From contig NZ_CP107942.1 in assembly GCF_036053395.1 (NCBI RefSeq), positions 9,456,001 through 9,520,000 of the forward strand: a DNA stretch of 64,000 bases, given 5' to 3'. Made by a program: the position numbers and the translations under genes. Positions 16,124-23,654 of the stretch are shown here, piece after piece. Within the stretch, counting starts at the first letter, position 1. The number at the start of each line of letters is the position of its first letter. Source of the DNA: Actinoplanes sp. NBC_00393. Lineage in GTDB: Bacteria; Actinomycetota; Actinomycetes; Mycobacteriales; Micromonosporaceae. Below the pieces are notes generated by a model. That model was not told the DNA's origin. It did not search any database and saw only the letters and a list, made by a program, of their open reading frames with translations.

Positions 16124-16969
16124 TCAGGCGGCGTCGCGGGGGTATCTGGTGAAGGGCTGGCGGCGGCCGGCGGTCAAGCCGGAGCGGATGGTGCCGCGGA
16201 TCTCTGCTGGGCCGAGACCCGCGTAGCGGGCGGCCACCGTCAACTCCCACCGCACGGCTGCCGCGTCCAAGAGGCCAGCGCCGACGAAACGGCCGAGCGC
16301 GAACGCCGCGCGGTTGAGCGTGTCGTTGCGTGTCCCGACCGGGGCGCGGGCCACCCGGTCCGCTTCGGCGTCCAGTGCGGCTTCCGCGTACCGATCCGGG
16401 TGGGTGACCGGCTGGTCCCGCGGAAGCAGTTGCGGGCCCTCGATCAGCGCACGCAGCGTCGCCGGGCTGGCCGGAAGGCCGCCCGTGGGGCGCTGCAACC
16501 AGCTGTAGCTGACGCCGGTGGCGTGCTGCGACGGCGGCGCCAGCACATATCCGCCCGCGCCGCGCCAGTCGAGGCCGGGCAGCAGCCGGACACGGTTACC
16601 GAAGCCGGTGGGCTGGAACCAGAGGTGGCGGCCGCCCCCACCGGTGCGCACCTGCGGGCCGGGCGGCACGTCGTCGTCGAGCAGATGGCGCAGCCCGTGC
16701 CAGCCCTCGGCCGAGTCGACATCCGCCACGTCCATGACGACGCCGGTGCGCAGGCCGACGTTGGCCTGGGGCCAGTGGGTCCACCAGACCGTGATCAGCC
16801 GTGGGTCGGTCGAGGCCTCGGTCACCCCGTGCCGGAGGCGGGGATGTTTGCCGGGATGGTCGCATCGGGCTCCTCGATGGCAGGAACAGCCGCCACCCTG
16901 GTCAGGCGTGTGCACCGGCAGGACCGGGATGCCGTGCCGGGCGTACGCAAGGGCAGCCGTAAGCGACAT
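16124..16969 (-). CDS. Bifunctional DNA primase/polymerase (PrimPol) domain protein
   Basis: A 281-residue protein. The N-terminal prim-pol domain has a zinc-type cluster (CSCHRGARCDHPGKHPR), the metal-binding VMDVADVDS (Asp-x-x-Asp-x-Asp) and TGGGGRHLWF, the catalytic-histidine motif of archaeo-eukaryotic primases. Residues about 205-275 form a small helical region. No helicase domain is fused, unlike phage and plasmid replication primases, so this is the short stand-alone form often seen in actinobacterial accessory regions. ATG start at 16969. It may serve a mobile element or work with the helicase and nuclease around it; that link is inference. Confidence 0.88.
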   Translation of the reverse strand: MSLTAALAYARHGIPVLPVHTPDQGGGCSCHRGARCDHPGKHPRLRHGVTEASTDPRLITVWWTHWPQANVGLRTGVVMDVADVDSAEGWHGLRHLLDDDVPPGPQVRTGGGGRHLWFQPTGFGNRVRLLPGLDWRGAGGYVLAPPSQHATGVSYSWLQRPTGGLPASPATLRALIEGPQLLPRDQPVTHPDRYAEAALDAEADRVARAPVGTRNDTLNRAAFALGRFVGAGLLDAAAVRWELTVAARYAGLGPAEIRGTIRSGLTAGRRQPFTRYPRDAA

Positions 16970-16990
16970 TAGAACAACCGTACGACAATT

Positions 16991-17986
16991 TCAGGTTCCC
17001 GGCATCGTCCGCAGGACATGCGAGATGTGGTGCGAGGTGCTCCACGCGATCCAGCTGGCCTGGCTGCCGGCGCCCCGCGCGGTCCGAGCCCGGCGCGCGA
17101 TCTCGGCATCACCCCAGGAGAACCGCGCCCCCGCCGCCGGCCACTGCTCCGACGTCACCAGGGTCCGGCACAGATCGTGGCAGCGGTCGTCGCTGCGCCC
17201 ACCCCGCCGCGCCCACCGGTAGATCCACCAGTCCTGCTCGGTGGTGTAGCGCAGCGTGGGCAACTGCCGGTGATACTGCACGCCGTGTCGCCGGACCGGT
17301 GACGTCACCCCGTAATCCGCGTACCCGACGCCTGGTTCGCCGAGACGTTCCCAGACGCGCGCGTCCAGCCGGCCCAGCCGCACCGGACGGTCGGTGGGCA
17401 GATCGTCGAGGTTCGGCGGCATCGCGCCGGAAGCCACGCTCACTGACCGCCACGGCAGTCCCTTCGCCCAGCGGATCACCCGCCGGGCGCGTTCCACCAC
17501 CTCGTCGGCGTGCGCGACGCAGGCGGTCTCGGCCAGATCGATCAGCAGGTCGACGTCGGCCGGATCGAGCGCCGTGATCGCCAGGACCCGGTCGATGACG
17601 GCGTCCGCCTCGGCCGGATTCCCGGCGTCGGCGTGCGGCTGAAGTCGCAGGATCGCGCGGCGCAGGTGCATCCGGGCGGCCAGCCCGTGCGCCACTAGTT
17701 GCCGACCACTCTCGTGCGGCCGCAGCACCGGGACCATCGCCACCCCGAGGGCGGCCAGTTTCTCGGCGAGCAGCGCCGGGTACGGCTCGGACAGGTTGCC
17801 GAGGTCCAGCGCCAGCGTGGCGGTCCTCGGTCGCAGCTCGCGGAGCAGGGCGAGGACGTTGTCGATCGCATCGACTTCCAGAACGGGCGCGACCCGCTCG
17901 GCTTCGTCGTCGGACAGGTGAGCCAGTGCGGCCAGCTCGCCGCGACGCGGCCGCAGGATCGGGCGGTAGACCCCGTCACGCTCCAT
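16991..17986 (-). CDS. Beta-family protein (phage T4 beta protein-like, PF14350)
   Basis: A 331-residue protein. It opens with YRPILRPRRGELAALAHL and PVLEVDAIDN, alternates strands and helices in a TIM-barrel-like manner (TATLALDLGNL, GVAMVPVLRPH, DVDLLIDLAETACV), and ends with the WWIYRW and SWGDAEIARRA motifs of the beta-protein family. Family members occur in phages and beside defence-type genes; no activity is established. It starts 12 bases after the helicase stop, so it is the second gene of a helicase-beta operon. Confidence 0.8.
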   Translation of the reverse strand: MERDGVYRPILRPRRGELAALAHLSDDEAERVAPVLEVDAIDNVLALLRELRPRTATLALDLGNLSEPYPALLAEKLAALGVAMVPVLRPHESGRQLVAHGLAARMHLRRAILRLQPHADAGNPAEADAVIDRVLAITALDPADVDLLIDLAETACVAHADEVVERARRVIRWAKGLPWRSVSVASGAMPPNLDDLPTDRPVRLGRLDARVWERLGEPGVGYADYGVTSPVRRHGVQYHRQLPTLRYTTEQDWWIYRWARRGGRSDDRCHDLCRTLVTSEQWPAAGARFSWGDAEIARRARTARGAGSQASWIAWSTSHHISHVLRTMPGT

Positions 17987-17998
17987 CCATACACAGTG

Positions 17999-19303
17999 TT
18001 ACGAATCGTATAAATGCGCAAGCATCGATTGATTTGCCTCCCATCCGTCCGGAAATTTGACCGGCACGTTGAGGTGCATCGGCTCGGTGGAGGGGTGCGC
18101 GTCCAGCAGCTCGGCGATCCCGGCCCGCGCCACCACCACACACGAGTGCCGGTGCCGGGAAGTGAGCACGCAGAGCCGGCCGGACTCCAGGTGGAAGGCG
18201 GTGGCATCCCGCCGGCCGGAGAGTGGGTGCAGCACGACGGTCAAGTCGTACTCCCGGCCCTGTAGACGGTTCGCCGTGTCCACGGTGACCTCGGCGGCCT
18301 CCGGTGGCAGCAGGGAGCGGATCACCGCGACCTGGTCGCGGTGGGCGGCGCCGATGGCGATCCGGTCCGCGGTGAGCGGGCCGGTCCCGGACTCGGAGGC
18401 GGCCACGCCGTCGCGGAGCAGGGCGCGGCCGGCAAGTGCCGCGCAGGCGGCAGCCGCCTCGGCGTCGGTCCGCACCGTGAACCGGGCCGGCAGCTCGTGC
18501 AACCCCCACCCGGTTGCCGCCGCGGTGTCCAGCACCTCGTCGAGTGGGCTCTCCGCCGAGCGCTGGAAGGCGAGTGTGCGGTCCATGGGACCAGTGCCTG
18601 AGCGGAACCCGGTGAACGGGTAGAAGGCCTCGGCGACGACCGGCGCCGCCGAGGCGGGCAGACGCCAGGAGACCGGCAGGCGGTGCACGGGCAGGTCGGG
18701 ATTGTGCCGGAGCAGCACGGCCACGGCGCTCTGCATCGGATCCCAGGAGAGACCGACCCAGCGGTCGACCTCGACGGTGGAGAACGGGTCGAGCTGGCCT
18801 GGGTCACCGACGAAGAGGGCGCGCTCGAAGCGCGGCGCGACGCGCAACAACGCGTCAGACCGCATCTGGTACGCCTCGTCGACGATCGCCCACGGCCAGG
18901 TGCCTTCGGTGACGGTGGCCCACTTCGCCGCCGTACCGATAGTGATTGCCGGCGAACCCAGATCGGCGACCTTGGCCGCGACCCGGCATGCCTGATGTGC
19001 CCGGACCCGAGCCGAAGGCTCGTAATCGACCGCCGAGAGCCGGCCCACAGTGACCTCCGGCGAGCGGGCGCCCAGCCGGTCGATCAGGTCGTCCACCTGC
19101 TCGTTGGTCTGCGCCACGATCATCAACGGCTCGCCGGTGGCGGCCACCTCACCGGCCGCCCGGACCACCAGCGTCGACTTGCCGGCGCCGGGTGGGGAGT
19201 CGACGACCACGCCGCGATGGCGGCCGGAACTGAGGTCACTCAGCACCGCGGAGATGACGGTGGCGGCCTCCTCGGCCGGGCTGACGATCGCGTTCGAACT
19301 CAC
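17999..19303 (-). CDS. SF1-type helicase/AAA ATPase
   Basis: About 434 residues from the GTG at 19303; longer in-frame starts would run through the promoter region of the divergent gene. Helicase motifs: I SPPGAGKSTLV (about 36-46), II WAIVDEAY, III FVGDPGQLDPF, IV-like SWRLPASAAPV, V TANRLQGREYDLTVV, VI-like LTSRHRHSCVVV. It is compact, with no nuclease domain of its own. It is followed directly by the beta-family gene. The Cas4-like nuclease gene lies nearby on the other strand, so together they could form a helicase-nuclease system. The start codon is uncertain because no strong ribosome site is visible. Confidence 0.85.
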   Translation of the reverse strand: MSSNAIVSPAEEAATVISAVLSDLSSGRHRGVVVDSPPGAGKSTLVVRAAGEVAATGEPLMIVAQTNEQVDDLIDRLGARSPEVTVGRLSAVDYEPSARVRAHQACRVAAKVADLGSPAITIGTAAKWATVTEGTWPWAIVDEAYQMRSDALLRVAPRFERALFVGDPGQLDPFSTVEVDRWVGLSWDPMQSAVAVLLRHNPDLPVHRLPVSWRLPASAAPVVAEAFYPFTGFRSGTGPMDRTLAFQRSAESPLDEVLDTAAATGWGLHELPARFTVRTDAEAAAACAALAGRALLRDGVAASESGTGPLTADRIAIGAAHRDQVAVIRSLLPPEAAEVTVDTANRLQGREYDLTVVLHPLSGRRDATAFHLESGRLCVLTSRHRHSCVVVARAGIAELLDAHPSTEPMHLNVPVKFPDGWEANQSMLAHLYDS

Positions 19304-19382
19304 CCGGGCACCGTAGCGCCCGCCTCCGACAAAAACGCTCGGTCGCCACTTCGACACATCGGGTAGGTAGGCTGCCCCCATC

Positions 19383-19754
19383 ATGGAAGATCGTGAATGG
19401 GCGTGGCCGGCAGTGGAACTGGCCGCCCTGCGGCTGGGCCGACGGCTCGGCATGCCGGTTCCGGCGTCCCAGCCGTACCGCTGGTCGTTCGTGCACATCG
19501 TGCCCAGCCTCGGGCCCGCCGACGAGGCGGCGGTCCGGGCGGGCCGGGTGCACAGCAACTCCGGCCGCAGCTTCCGCGTCGCCCAGTGGGAATTCGAGGC
19601 CGACAGATTAGAGGGGTACGACCACGACCTCGGCTTCGTCCGGCTGCGTCATGCGGAGGCGGCGGACGAGAGTGAGCTTCTTGCGGTGCTGCGGGAGTGG
19701 CGGCTGCCCCCGGCCGGATTCCGGTACTCCTGGGACACCGTCGACCCGTCCTGA
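19383..19754 (+). CDS. Hypothetical protein (123 aa)
   Basis: A small protein with aromatic motifs (QPYRWSFVHIVPSLGP, then SFRVAQWEFEADRLEGYDHD, ending in PPAGFRYSWDTVDPS) and no membrane segment. It is divergent from the SF1 helicase, with about 80 bases between the starts. The stop is followed at once by a hairpin (19753-19777). I do not recognise the family; the strong coding bias supports a real gene. Confidence 0.75.
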   Translation: MEDREWAWPAVELAALRLGRRLGMPVPASQPYRWSFVHIVPSLGPADEAAVRAGRVHSNSGRSFRVAQWEFEADRLEGYDHDLGFVRLRHAEAADESELLAVLREWRLPPAGFRYSWDTVDPS

Positions 19755-19777
19755 AGCGGGTTGTCCACAGGCGCTTC
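19753..19777 (+). terminator. Short hairpin after the 123-aa gene
   Basis: GAAGCG and CGCTTC flank a 13-base loop that contains TTGTCCACA, one match to the actinobacterial DnaA box. It begins at the stop codon of the preceding gene. It has no T-run, so termination is only suggested. Confidence 0.4.
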
Positions 19778-20301
19778 GTGCACTTGTGGATTGGCTTGCC
19801 GAGGGTTGTGTCCGGGCGACCGCCTTTCCCGCCGGTTTCGGCCCTGGGCGGGCCGAGGTGTCACTTCGCCGAAGCGCCGACCTCGGGCGAGGGAGTAGTG
19901 GGAACAACCTGAACCCGTCAAGCTGTGACCGTTCACGTTCCGATGGGAAAGAGGCGCCCGCCCGAGGCCGCCCAGCGGTGCCGGCCCGCCCGGCGGTGAC
20001 GTGGCCTGCCCGTATCCGCGGTTTCGCCTCGGGCGCTGGACGCTCGCCATGTCGAACGTCGCCCGTTCTGGGCTCGTTGAATCAGTTTAGTGTCAGCGTC
20101 TGCAACACCATCCCTGATGCCATTTTCTTTCTGCGGTTCAGTTGAAGAATGCGATTTGCCCTTGATGAATAGGCCAGCCAATCGCCCTGATTCAGAAGCG
20201 GCCGGAAGATACCTGGAATCCGAGCTCTCGCTGACGATCGAGTGGAAGGGCGCCGAGTCGGCGTTTTGACTTCAGTTGTGCCGGGCGTCAATGGCAGGGC
20301 G

Positions 20302-20357
20302 TCTGGCTGACGCTTAGCGCTCCTTCGACAGTCGGGAAGCGACGCTCTGCGTCAGCT
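20302..20357. repeat. Diverged single copy of the repeat found at 38.9-39.1 kb
   Basis: Aligned by hand without gaps to the unit at about 39.0 kb, 43 of 56 positions match. The ends GGCTGACGC and GCGTCAGCT are inverted repeats of each other, so the unit can form a stem. It is intergenic, like the other copies. Confidence 0.7.
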
Positions 20358-20476
20358 GAGCATGATCAAGTCGGCTGGACGACGGAGTTAGGTCCGGAGC
20401 GCGGTGGTGTTGCGCGCAGGACGGGCGGCCGTAGGCGGAACTAGCGCGCGTGGGTGAGCCGACGCGGGGTGAAGCT

Positions 20477-20590
20477 AGTGCGGGCGAGGCTAGGCAGGAG
20501 GGGCGAGGCTAGGCAGGCAGGCGGGGCGAGGCTAGGCAGGCGGGGCGAGGCTAGGCAGGGCGAGGCTAGGCAGGCGGGGCGAGGCCGAGC
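20477..20590. repeat. Imperfect GCGAGGCTAGGCAGGCGGG tandem repeat
   Basis: Six copies of GCGAGGCTAGGCAGG with variable 0-5 base inserts, followed by a diverged copy (GCGAGGCCGAGCGGG). No coding role is apparent and there are no CRISPR-like unique spacers. Confidence 0.8.
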
Positions 20591-21038
20591 GGGCTTGTAG
20601 CGCGTGGGCTGACTCGGCTTCTCGGGTGATGGCGGCGGGCGGCAGGCTGTGGGTCGGCGGGCTGCGGCGTTGGGCCGGACCTGTGGATGCTGTGTAAGAG
20701 AGCGTCTGGGCGTGGGTTGCGTCGCCGCTTCTGACCGCTGGGTGGGAAGTGACAAGTATCCGACAGTTGTCCTGTCGCCCGATGTCTGGTGATCATGTGG
20801 CCCGACGGGGCCATCGGCTTGCGGCGGATCTCGGTGCAAGTCCGTCGCGCGTCTGCAGCCGGTTTCGGCCATGGCGGCCATCCTTTGAGGACCGGCTCCA
20901 AGCGATCATAGAAGTTCCGGTGACGCTGGTGGCGCACCATTTGATCATGCCGCGTGAAATGATGTTTGCTTCTTCGTCACTGCCCGGAAATAACTCTCGT
21001 CTTCAATATCGGGTACGGGTGAAAAGCGAAACTGATCT

Positions 21039-21072
21039 GCAACTTGCGCGTGTGGTTCGCCGTGCAAGTTGC
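21039..21072. promoter_or_regulatory. Hairpin in the A+T-richer stretch upstream of the 222-aa gene
   Basis: GCAACTTGCGCG, a 10-base loop, then CGTGCAAGTTGC: 12-base arms with one G-T wobble. It lies about 180 bases before the start at 21251. It could be part of a leader RNA or a remnant of a mobile element. No T-run follows. Confidence 0.45.
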
Positions 21073-21250
21073 AGGTTTCGACGCTATGCGTCCGGCGGCT
21101 CCATCGTCGTGGCTAAGCATTGATCGACATGCGGACTTTCATTCACGGATGTTTCTATGATCTAGCAACATCCCCCTTCCAGTCGATCATTGGAAGTGCA
21201 ACTCTTCTAGCCAGCAGTGACGTCAGTAACACGGACGGTGGTGGTGGGGA

Positions 21251-21919
21251 ATGCGCCCAGACGTTCTCGTCGGTCCGAGTGATTGGCTGATCGAGCAGTT
21301 CGGTGACAAGGTCGCCGACGAGTTGTGGACCCGAGTGCCAGAAGCCTTGAGCACTGCGATCGACCGCGAGGTCCACGCTCACCCAGCCATGACCCAGACC
21401 ATGGAACGTGTCCTAGCAAATCCGCGCTGGCCTTTGCCGTACGAGGAACTGGTTCTCTTCCTCGGCACCCTTCCCGGAGCGGAAATCATCAGTGTTCCCA
21501 GGTCCGTCTATCAACTGGTCCTGATCAACGGGCACGTCGTGGTGCCGTGGTGTTACGGCCAGTCAGCCCGGCTCTCGATGCGGGACGCCGAGATCGGCCG
21601 CTCCTTCGGCCGGCTCGCCCGCGAATTGCTCCGGCGGTTCGGTCCGCCGTGGCGCCGTTCACCGGTCGAGGCCCCGCTCCCGCTCGACGCCGTCGACGAG
21701 CGTGAGGTGGCCAAGATCTGCGCGGCGATCGCTCAGATCGCACCGAAACCGGAGGTTGTCATCGCCGGCTACGCCGGAGCCCCCAACCTCGGCCTTCTCC
21801 GCGCCTGCCTGGGCGAGATCAAGTCGACCGACAACGGCACCCTGAATTGGAGCCACCTGGACGACCTGCCGTTGCCGCCGCCGGTGATCCCGCGCCCTCG
21901 CCGCATGCAGTTCCCCTGA
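21251..21919 (+). CDS. Hypothetical protein (222 aa)
   Basis: A soluble protein with an ATG preceded by GGTGGTGGGGA, a good ribosome site. It begins MRPDVLVGPSDWLIEQFGDK, with a middle part VYQLVLINGHVVVPWCYG and a C-terminal part carrying VVIAGYAGAPNLGLLRACLG and the tail LPPPVIPRPRRMQFP. The middle and C-terminal parts suggest an alpha/beta fold. I do not recognise a family. It stands alone between two repeat-bearing intergenic regions and may belong to an acquired segment. Confidence 0.75.
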   Translation: MRPDVLVGPSDWLIEQFGDKVADELWTRVPEALSTAIDREVHAHPAMTQTMERVLANPRWPLPYEELVLFLGTLPGAEIISVPRSVYQLVLINGHVVVPWCYGQSARLSMRDAEIGRSFGRLARELLRRFGPPWRRSPVEAPLPLDAVDEREVAKICAAIAQIAPKPEVVIAGYAGAPNLGLLRACLGEIKSTDNGTLNWSHLDDLPLPPPVIPRPRRMQFP

Positions 21920-22589
21920 CCCGAGCCGCGCGCTACCTCTTCCAGTTCTGAGGTACGTGCCTGATTCAGCCAGATCCGCGCTGCAGAGCAAAACGATCAC
22001 GAGCCTGGTCCGGCTGACCCACAGTGTCTTCTCCGCCCGGATTAAACAGCACTGTGAGTCAGCCAGATCCCCTCGGCTGGCTCGCAGTGCTGTCTGAAGG
22101 CCGTTGAGACAGCACTGTGAGCCAGCCACAAAGATCGCCGCTCGAGCAAGCGCCTCCCGCCCGCCGGAGCATCGCCTCGGCCTGGGCGGATCTCTTGGTC
22201 AAGCGCTCCCACGCCACCGTTCGGCGCATCCTCCTGCGCCACGGGACGGGTCAGGGGGCCGTTGTCCTGCCGGCCGTTCGGCGCAGCCTCGGGGACGCGC
22301 TTCCTCCGGTCGCCGTTGCGGGCTGGCGCAGCTCTTCATCTTGCTGTGCTGGCTTCGGCGGGTGGTGTCCCCTAGGCAATGCAGTCCGGGTCATCGCCTG
22401 CAGGGTGGCACCGTTCCAGGTGGACCTGTTTGGGTTGCCGCCAGGAGGTGGCCGTTTCCGGGTATTGCCGCTCGGGTCGCCGTCTGCCGGGTGTGCTGTA
22501 CCGGAGTGCGGCTGCTGGGCCGGTGGGGTTGTCATGACGGACGCGCGGTTCGGTGGTGATTGAAGGTGGACCGCGCCAGGATGATCGGC
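21920..22589. other. Intergenic region with REP-like palindromes, no convincing gene
   Basis: The first 210 bases hold several direct and inverted copies of an AGCACTGTGAGTCAGCC-type element, one pair forming a 21-bp-arm palindrome. The remaining 450 bases contain open frames, but their predicted products are Arg/Gly/Cys-rich, with no domain and no good ribosome site. The promoter of the SDR gene must lie near its right end. Confidence 0.65.
21961..22127. repeat. Cluster of REP-like palindromic repeats
   Basis: CAGCACTGTGAGTCAGCC-like elements at 22047-22070 and 22110-22127, a partial copy at 21961-21977, and inverted copies near 22012-22026 and at 22075-22095. The pair 22075-22095 and 22107-22127 forms 21-bp arms with a single G-T mismatch around an 11-base loop (22096-22106). 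This is extragenic palindrome architecture. Confidence 0.8.
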
Positions 22590-23387
22590 ATGGGTGAGCG
22601 GGTCTCCTACGTCGTCACCGGTGGTGGCCGTGGCATCGGGCGGGCAATCGTCGAACGGCTTGTGGCTGCGAACGCTGTCGTGGCCGTTCTTGACTTTGAT
22701 GGCGCCGGGTTCGATTGGATCGGGCGGCATCCGGACGGAGAGCGGATCATCCCGGTGATCGGGGACGCTGCTGACGAGAGCGTTGCCGGGCGCGCGGCCG
22801 AGGCGGCTGCTGCGGCGGCGCCTTTGCGTGGCTGGGTCAACAACGCCGCGGTCTTTCGGGACGCTCGACTGCATGAGGCGCCCGCGGAGGTTGCTGCACT
22901 CATCCGGAGCAACCTGGATCCGGTGCTGGTTGGGTGCGCGGTCGCCCTACGCCACTTCCTCGCTGCTGACCAGGGCCGCGACGACGCCGGCGGTGCCATC
23001 GTCAACATCTCGTCTCATCAGGCGCAGCGGGCCGTGCGGGGAGCCGTGCCCTACGCGACTGCCAAGGCGGCTATCGAGGGGTTGACCAGGGCGCTTTCGG
23101 TGGATTACGGGCCTTTTGGCGTACGCGTCAATGCTTTGGCTCTTGGGTCTATTGCTACTGAGCGTTCCGATTCTCACCTTGCTGGGCTGTCGGCTGCTGG
23201 GCAGCAGTGGTTCGCGGAGGAGATTCGCCGGCTTCAGCCGCTTGGGCGGATGGGTCGTCCCGGCGAAGTTGCTGAGGCGGCTGCCTTCTTGCTCTCCGAA
23301 GCGGCCAGCTTCATCAACGGCGCGATCATCCCGATCGACGGTGGGCGCTCGGCGGTCGGCCGGGACCCGGAAGAGCGGAATCCCTGA
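22590..23387 (+). CDS. SDR-family NAD(P)-dependent oxidoreductase
   Basis: A classical short-chain dehydrogenase/reductase of 265 residues. The Rossmann motif is TGGGRGIGRA near the N-terminus, followed by NNAAV (the NNAG-like element), the catalytic serine in VNISSHQAQ and YATAK (Tyr-x-x-x-Lys), with INGAIIPIDGG near the end. The ATG at 22590 has AGGA 8 bases upstream; in-frame starts at 22560-22581 would add up to ten residues. The substrate is unknown. It is a single gene with a repeat-rich intergenic region before it. Confidence 0.92.
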   Translation: MGERVSYVVTGGGRGIGRAIVERLVAANAVVAVLDFDGAGFDWIGRHPDGERIIPVIGDAADESVAGRAAEAAAAAAPLRGWVNNAAVFRDARLHEAPAEVAALIRSNLDPVLVGCAVALRHFLAADQGRDDAGGAIVNISSHQAQRAVRGAVPYATAKAAIEGLTRALSVDYGPFGVRVNALALGSIATERSDSHLAGLSAAGQQWFAEEIRRLQPLGRMGRPGEVAEAAAFLLSEAASFINGAIIPIDGGRSAVGRDPEERNP

Positions 23388-23654
23388 GAGGCGCCCACGA
23401 GACGGCAGGTCCGAGAGGCGTGACCTCGAAGGGGAGCACCGCCCAAGAGATGGCGGCTCGGCGGATCGATCGGAGAAGGCTGGAACCGTGGCAGGCGGCG
23501 GAGCCGGTGAGCGCGGCGGAGGCCGGAAGTCGGGGAAGGCGGAGAGGCCGGGAGAGGAGCGGCTGCCAGGCCGTGGCCGACGCCGGCTTGATGTCGGCAC
23601 GCCGCCGGAAATGGCAGGCTCGCGGGATCGACGGTACGGCCTAAACTCCTGGGG

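Larger units (their letters stand above)
19778..21250. other. Long region without a convincing gene
   Basis: About 1.5 kb with no reading frame of good coding character. It holds a 56-bp copy of a dispersed palindromic repeat (20302-20357), a cluster of short tandem repeats (20477-20590), and from about 20900 a visibly A+T-richer stretch with a 12-bp-arm hairpin (21039-21072). The small frames here have codon use unlike the neighbouring genes and are not called. Confidence 0.7.

Noticed and set aside
19761..19769. TTGTCCACA, a match to the DnaA box
   Set aside because: A single site in a hairpin loop; oriC would show many boxes and the dnaA-dnaN context.
20749..21123. 124-codon plus-strand frame in the A+T-richer stretch
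   Set aside because: Weak start, no domain and codon use unlike the neighbouring genes.
22117..22563. 148-codon frame between the palindromes and the SDR gene
   Set aside because: It starts inside a palindromic repeat, has no ribosome site, and the product is low-complexity Gly/Arg/Cys-rich.
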